Shown here one piece after another: positions 59,672 through 64,000 of a stretch of 64,000 bases of DNA. Source of the stretch: Pseudarthrobacter enclensis (GTDB lineage Bacteria; Actinomycetota; Actinomycetes; Actinomycetales; Micrococcaceae); assembly GCF_001457025.1 (NCBI RefSeq), contig NZ_KQ758601.1:434001-498000 (forward strand). The letters are read 5' to 3'. The position numbers were made by a program, and so were the translations under genes. The stretch's first letter is position 1. Every line of letters starts with the position of its first letter. The notes below the pieces were generated by a model that worked only from the letters and a program-made list of their open reading frames with translations, did not search any database and was not told where the DNA came from.

Positions 59672-62005
59672 CTACACGGCGCAGCCTCCCAGCGCGATGG
59701 TGCCGTCGATGGCGGCGATCTGGTTCATGACCGTTCCGAGCTGGGCCGTCAGTGCCTTGACCGCATCTTTCTGGGTCTGGATGGCAACCTGGTTGGCGCC
59801 CTTCTTGGCCGTCAACTCCAACAACTTCGCGTTAGCTGCCACGAGCTGAGTGTCCAGCCCGTTCAACTGGGCCTGCAGCGCCGCCAGGTTTGCTTCGGCG
59901 GCGGTGATTTCGCCGTTGAGCTTGTTCAGCTGCTCCAGGAGCGGCGCCACCCGCGTCTGCAGGGACAGGATCTCCGCCTCCTTGGCACCGATCAGGGCGT
60001 TGACGCCGCTGACCTGTTCGGCAAGGCTGCCGGCCAGCTGGTTCAGGGAAGCAACCTCACCCTCCTTGGCGGCCACGGCTTTGTTCGCCTGGTCAAGGGT
60101 TGCCTGGAGTCCCGGCAGCTGGTCCTGCAGCGCTGACACTGCAGTTTTCCCGGCGTCCACGGCGGCGTTGGCGGCTGTGAGCTGGTCCTGGGCTGAGGCC
60201 AGGGCTTTCTCTTTGTCTGCCAGGACTGCCTGCTGATCAGAGATTTCCTTCTGAGCTGCTTCCACGTTGGACGTCAGGCCGGGGAGCGCAGCCTCAAGGC
60301 CCGCCACCACCTTTTGCTGGGCGTCCACGGCGGCCCCTGCCTCGGCTGCGGAGGTTTCGAGACCCGGGAGCTGGGCCTGCAGGGCGGAGATGTCGGCCTG
60401 CTTGGCCGTGACCGCCGCGTTGGCCTGGGTGACCGCGTCCTGCAGGGCCGGGATTTGGCCCTTGAGGGTGGCGATGTCGGTTTCCTTGGCGGTGACGGCG
60501 GTGTTGGCCGCGGTCAGGGCGGCCTGCAGCGGGGCTGCCTGCTGCTGGAGGGCGCTGCTTTCCTGCTGCTTGGCGACGAGCTGGGTGTTCAGGGTGTTCA
60601 CCTGGCTGTTGAGGGTGGCCAGGTTGCCCTGCAGGCCGGAGATCTGGGCGGTCTTGTCCGTGATCTGGTTGGTGACGCTGGTCAATTCGGCCTGTTTGGC
60701 GGTCCGTTGCTCCTCCAGGTTCCGCTTCTTGATTGAGTTGCCGTTAATCGCGTCGATCTGGCTGGTCAGGGAGGCGATCTCCGTCTCCAGGGTTGTCTTC
60801 CTGGAGTCCAACGCCGGCAGCTCGTTTTGGAGTGTGGCGAGCTGTGCCGTCTTGGTGGCGATCTCCGCGTTCTTCGCGGTGACCTGGCCCTGGAGGCTGA
60901 GGATTTCGGCGTTGACGGCGGTGATCTTCGCCGTGTTGTCATCCACCGCCTTTTGAGCTGCCGCGGCATCGGCCTGCAGCTTGGCGAGGTCGGCCTGGGC
61001 CGCAGTGATGGCGGCGTTCTTGGCGTCCAGGGTGGACTGCGCAGTGGCTGCAGCGGCCTGCAGCGTGGCAAGTTCTCCCTGGGCAGCGGCGATCTGTGCC
61101 TTCTTGGACTCCACAGCAGCGTTGGCTGCTGACGCCGTCCCCTCCAGCTCGGTGAGCGTCTTCTGCGCCCCAGCCACCTTGTCCTTTTGTGCCTGCAGCG
61201 CGTCGGCGGCCACGCTCCCTGCAGCTTCCAGGGCCTTCAGGTCGTCTTCGGCCGCAGCCACCTCCTGCTCCGCTGCCGCCACTGCGCCGGCGGCCAGCTT
61301 GGCTTGGGACTCCAAGGCGGCAAGGTCCGTTTCGGCCTGCCGAATCTGTGCTTCCTTGGCGGCGACGTCGGATGCTGCCGCAGCAGCCGCCTGCTTGAGG
61401 GACTCAAGTTCGGCCTCCGCGGCGGCGAGCGCCTGGCTGTTGGCATCCTGCCGGGACTTCAACTCCGCGGCCGTGTGGCGCAGGTCCGTTGCGGCGGATT
61501 CGGCTGCGGCCTGTTCCTTCTCCAGCGAGGCCACCTCGGCGGCCAGGGCGTCCCGGGATCCGGTCAGGCTGGACATCGCCCCCTGGGCTTCGGCAACAGC
61601 CACCTTTGTCCGGGTGATCTCCGCCGTGATATCGGCGATGGCGGCCTCGGCGGCAGCCGCTTCCTGAGTCAGTTGGACGTCCTGTTTGTCCAGCTGCAGG
61701 AGCTGCTGATTTGTCGCTGCAATGGACGCGTTCAGGTCGGCCGCCTGGGACTGCAGCTTGTCCCGTTCCGCCTGCAGGGCCGCGATGGCGTCCGCGTTCT
61801 TCCTTGCGGCCGCCTTCAGCAGGTTCTCCTGTACGGTGCCCCGGTGCGCCATCTGATTCACCACGCCGTTGCAGATTCCCGTGGTGCCGGCCGGCGCGGC
61901 GGTTGCCGGCTGGACCAGCACCAGGCTGGTGGTCAGCAGGCCGGGGAGGACGACGGCGGCGGCAAGGCGGCGCCGAAGAACGGACGGGGTGGGGGAAGTG
62001 CGCAT
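59672..62005 (-). CDS. Large secreted coiled-coil protein of unknown function
   Basis: A 777-residue exported protein. AGGAG precedes the ATG at 62005. A signal peptide (RRRLAAAVVLPGLLTTSLVLV, cleavage near ATAA-P at about residue 37) is followed by a short globular start with one cysteine (GICNGVVNQM). Nearly all the rest, residues about 60-750, is Ala/Gln/Leu/Lys-rich heptad sequence with many recurring units such as AAVTAKQADISALQAQLPGL and a few Pro-Gly breaks. The protein ends GGCAV. The single cysteines at both ends could form a disulfide. No LPXTG anchor or enzyme domain. It may be a cell-envelope spacer or stalk. I do not recognise a family. Confidence 0.83.
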   Translation of the reverse strand: MRTSPTPSVLRRRLAAAVVLPGLLTTSLVLVQPATAAPAGTTGICNGVVNQMAHRGTVQENLLKAAARKNADAIAALQAERDKLQSQAADLNASIAATNQQLLQLDKQDVQLTQEAAAAEAAIADITAEITRTKVAVAEAQGAMSSLTGSRDALAAEVASLEKEQAAAESAATDLRHTAAELKSRQDANSQALAAAEAELESLKQAAAAAASDVAAKEAQIRQAETDLAALESQAKLAAGAVAAAEQEVAAAEDDLKALEAAGSVAADALQAQKDKVAGAQKTLTELEGTASAANAAVESKKAQIAAAQGELATLQAAAATAQSTLDAKNAAITAAQADLAKLQADAAAAQKAVDDNTAKITAVNAEILSLQGQVTAKNAEIATKTAQLATLQNELPALDSRKTTLETEIASLTSQIDAINGNSIKKRNLEEQRTAKQAELTSVTNQITDKTAQISGLQGNLATLNSQVNTLNTQLVAKQQESSALQQQAAPLQAALTAANTAVTAKETDIATLKGQIPALQDAVTQANAAVTAKQADISALQAQLPGLETSAAEAGAAVDAQQKVVAGLEAALPGLTSNVEAAQKEISDQQAVLADKEKALASAQDQLTAANAAVDAGKTAVSALQDQLPGLQATLDQANKAVAAKEGEVASLNQLAGSLAEQVSGVNALIGAKEAEILSLQTRVAPLLEQLNKLNGEITAAEANLAALQAQLNGLDTQLVAANAKLLELTAKKGANQVAIQTQKDAVKALTAQLGTVMNQIAAIDGTIALGGCAV

Positions 62006-62334
62006 GTGTGCTCCTGTTGAGACCTGTGCGGCGGCCGCCGTTGGCCGCCCGGTCATCCCACGGTAGGGGGCCCGCCCGGGGGAGAACACGCGTAATCGGC
62101 CACCTGACTTCGCCGCCAAGGTACTCGTTTTCCGGAGCCGCGGAAGGCAAGGACTACTTGGTTTTCAGCCGTCGGGAGGCCCGGATTGTGACAGCAGCGG
62201 TCCTCCGGTGACTTGCCGTTACCCCCTGTCTCGCCCCGTTGCGGGGGCCTTTGATTCTGCCTGCGACGCTCCCGGATAGTTGCTGCAACGCGCATCATCC
62301 ACCGCATCCACCACCCCGTCCAAGGAGGACAACC
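62006..62334. other. Divergent intergenic region
   Basis: This 329-base stretch separates the coiled-coil gene from the lipoprotein gene. On the minus strand TACCGT (near 62052) is a possible -10 for the coiled-coil gene. A small hairpin, CCCCG-TTG-CGGGG (62234-62246), followed by CCTTTGATT, could attenuate the lipoprotein transcript. I see no riboswitch or coding region. Confidence 0.4.
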
Positions 62335-63315
62335 ATGGCTCCCCTCAAGCCGAAACCGGCCGTCATCGCTGCGCTGGCGGCGTCCCTGCTGGGCCTCGCG
62401 GCGTGCGCCGATCCGGGCGCATCGGCGGCGACGGCACCGACGTCGGAAGCAACCGCCACCGCGGCCGGCAAGACGTTCAACCTGTCCCCCGAGCAGGACC
62501 GGTTCAAGGTCGACGCCTACCAGCCCGCCGCGGCTCAGGTTCCCGACGCCATCAAGGCCGATGGCAAGCTGACGGTGGTGACCACTGGTGGCACGGCCCC
62601 GCTGAGCACGTTCGCCTCTGACAACAAGACCCTCATTGGCAGCGAAGTGGACATCGCCTACGCCGTGGGCGAATCCCTGGGCCTGCAGGTCGAGGTCCTA
62701 CCGGTGGCCTGGGCTGACTGGCCGCTGGGCATCGAGTCGGCCAAGTACGAGGCCGTCCTCTCGAACGTCACCGTCACCGAGGCGCGGAAGGAGAAGTTCG
62801 ACTTCGCCACCTACCGCAACGACCTGCTGGGCTTCTACGCCAAGAGTGACTCGGACATCACCGAGGTCAAGGAGGCCAAGGACGTGGCCGGCAAGCGCGT
62901 CATCGTCGGTTCCGGTACTAACCAGGAGGCGATCCTGGTGCGCTGGGACGAGGAAAACAAGAAGAACGGGCTTAAGCCGGTGGAATTCCAGTATTACGAC
63001 GACGACTCAGCCTCCACGCTCGCCATCCAGTCCGGCCGCGCGGACCTGACCTTCGGTCCCAACGCCGGCGCTGCCTACAAGGCGGCAAAGGACGGGAAGA
63101 CCAAGCAGGTGGGCACCCTGGAGGGCGGTTGGCCCCTGAAGGCCGAGATTGCCTTCACCACCAAGAAAGGCAACGGCCTGGCCGTAGCAGCGCAGACCGC
63201 CCTGAACCACCTGATCGACGACGGCACCTATGCCAAAATCCTGGACCGCTGGGGCCTGTCCTCCGAGGCAATCCCCAGGTCCGAACTGAACCCGGCAGGC
63301 CTTCCCAAGAAGTAA
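62335..63315 (+). CDS. Amino acid ABC transporter substrate-binding lipoprotein
   Basis: A 326-residue SBP family 3 protein. AAGGAGG lies ideally before the ATG at 62335. The signal ends in the lipobox LGLAACADPG, so it is a lipoprotein. The mature part has TVVTTGGTAPLSTF, GSEVDIAYAVGESLGLQVEV and SNVTVTEARKEKFDFA, typical of polar amino acid binders. No permease or ATPase gene follows within the window, so the partner lies elsewhere or the protein is an orphan. Confidence 0.88.
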   Translation: MAPLKPKPAVIAALAASLLGLAACADPGASAATAPTSEATATAAGKTFNLSPEQDRFKVDAYQPAAAQVPDAIKADGKLTVVTTGGTAPLSTFASDNKTLIGSEVDIAYAVGESLGLQVEVLPVAWADWPLGIESAKYEAVLSNVTVTEARKEKFDFATYRNDLLGFYAKSDSDITEVKEAKDVAGKRVIVGSGTNQEAILVRWDEENKKNGLKPVEFQYYDDDSASTLAIQSGRADLTFGPNAGAAYKAAKDGKTKQVGTLEGGWPLKAEIAFTTKKGNGLAVAAQTALNHLIDDGTYAKILDRWGLSSEAIPRSELNPAGLPKK

Positions 63316-63331
63316 CGGCCTGCCGACGAAT

Positions 63332-63370
63332 GGATCCCCGCCCGGGTGCTGGACATCGGGGCGGGGATCC
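63332..63370 (+). terminator. Terminator hairpin after the lipoprotein gene
   Basis: GGATCCCCGCCC (63332-63343) pairs with GGGCGGGGATCC (63359-63370), a perfect 12-bp stem with a 15-base loop, 17 bases after the stop codon. Confidence 0.75.
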
Positions 63371-63466
63371 TTCGCGTCCGGGCACCGTAGCGCAGCGGGC
63401 CAGCCGTGCCTAGGCTGGGGCTGTGGACCGCAAAGGGCCACTCAGCCTGGCGTTGCAAGGAGTTCC

Positions 63467-64000
63467 GTGGCAGACCTTCTCCCCGAATACCTGACCTTCG
63501 ACTACCGTTGCCGGTTCCGCGGCGTGCCGGGCGTCCACCATGACCCGGAGGACTACCCGCTTGTCTGGACGGTGGAGGTCTCAGGCCGCGCCTGGGACAA
63601 CGAGGACGACGGCGGCGACGGTGCGGAAGTGTCCGTGGGCCGGGCTCAGCTGTACGTTGTCCCGAGCGCCGGGATCATCGACCTCTTCCTGACCCTGGAT
63701 GCGGTGAACCAGGACGTGGCCGGCGTCGGGGAGATGCTCGCGATCAACCGCCCGGACCTGGTCAAGGACCTGGGCCTGGGCGGGGACCTGCTGATCCTTT
63801 CCGCCCTGCACGTGGCCCCGGCGTTCCGGGGAAACAAGCTGGGGCACACCATCCTCAAAGCCATCCTGAGCAGCATCGGCCGGTCCGCGTCCAAAGTGGT
63901 CCTGGAGGCAACCCCGGCTGCCGCACCCGACGGCCCTGAAGCGGGAACCCCCGCGCATGACGCAGCAAAGGAGTCCCTGCGGCGTTACTGGAAGAGCTTC
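63467..64000 (+). CDS. GNAT-like protein, truncated by the window edge
   Basis: An open frame of 178 codons from the GTG at 63467 (AAGGAG nine bases before) that runs off the right end without a stop. It begins VADLLPEYLTFDYRCRF. Around residues 110-128 LSALHVAPAFRGNKLGHTIL resembles the acetyl-CoA-binding RGxxxG motif of GNAT acetyltransferases; the rest is beta-rich and not familiar. Substrate unknown. Confidence 0.65.
   Translation, partial: MADLLPEYLTFDYRCRFRGVPGVHHDPEDYPLVWTVEVSGRAWDNEDDGGDGAEVSVGRAQLYVVPSAGIIDLFLTLDAVNQDVAGVGEMLAINRPDLVKDLGLGGDLLILSALHVAPAFRGNKLGHTILKAILSSIGRSASKVVLEATPAAAPDGPEAGTPAHDAAKESLRRYWKSF

Noticed and set aside
59672..62005. Coiled-coil gene as an SMC/ATPase or phage tape-measure protein
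   Set aside because: There is no Walker motif, no prophage context, and it has a clear Sec signal peptide.

Overview
The sequence looks like a chromosomal segment of a high-GC Gram-positive actinobacterium, most likely Arthrobacter/Pseudarthrobacter or a close Micrococcaceae relative. Reasons: strong G/C third-position bias with long antisense shadow frames, frequent GTG and TTG starts, actinobacterial families (DUF1737, DUF4235, DUF4383, MrpA-MrpB fusion), a SAM-IV riboswitch, and many genes with a TANNNT -10 element only 6-9 bases before the start codon, the sign of leaderless mRNAs. I see no prophage, insertion sequence or CRISPR array.

Layout. 1-9.2 kb: a Phd/VapC-type toxin-antitoxin pair with a perfect operator palindrome; a LysE exporter; a low-molecular-weight tyrosine phosphatase; a P-loop kinase-PabB fusion and a PabC-like lyase separated by a reversed cardiolipin synthase; a PPOX flavoprotein; a TetR regulator with two operator-like dyads; an 84-aa unknown; a GNAT acetyltransferase. 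9.2-15.2 kb: a large secreted/membrane fusion (GH26-like domain plus OpgC acyltransferase), then a SAM-IV riboswitch leading DUF1737-rhodanese-metZ (sulfur assimilation into homocysteine), then a glutamate-cysteine ligase-type enzyme. 15.3-21.6 kb: an XRE-HTH/MurA fusion, a secreted lysozyme-like protein, a TPP-riboswitch-controlled ykoEDC ECF transporter and a UPF0303 protein.

21.7-26.9 kb: a tightly coupled, uncharacterised operon (DUF4383 membrane protein, haem-oxygenase-like diiron protein, family-2 glycosyltransferase, CDGSH iron-sulfur protein) behind an AT-rich palindrome, followed by a six-hairpin glycosidase-like gene with its own -35 element and a LacI-type operator. 26.9-37.1 kb: DUF4235, the complete mnh/mrp Na+/H+ antiporter operon (A/B fusion, C, D, E, F, G), an Atg22-like MFS protein and a KhtTU-type K+/H+ antiporter pair, so a concentration of monovalent cation/pH homeostasis genes. 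37.1-43.3 kb: dcd with a consensus DnaA box in its promoter, a CAP-domain/FG-GAP surface protein, SRPBCC protein, tRNA-Gly(CCC) whose 3' half is overlapped by an antisense MFS gene, a divergent LysR regulator and a small zinc-ribbon-like protein.

43.3-52.4 kb: proline catabolism (putA), a 109-bp palindrome, an APC permease that shares a spaced promoter element with putA, a divergent LysR regulator, panD, an AEC carrier and a sarcosine-oxidase-like flavoenzyme. 52.4-64 kb: an EmrB-type MFS, a fusion of a catalytically degenerate trehalose-phosphatase-like domain to a GH15 hydrolase, an LLM flavin oxidoreductase, an aldo/keto reductase, a DJ-1/PfpI protein, a 777-aa secreted coiled-coil protein, an amino-acid-type substrate-binding lipoprotein and a partial GNAT-like gene at the right edge.
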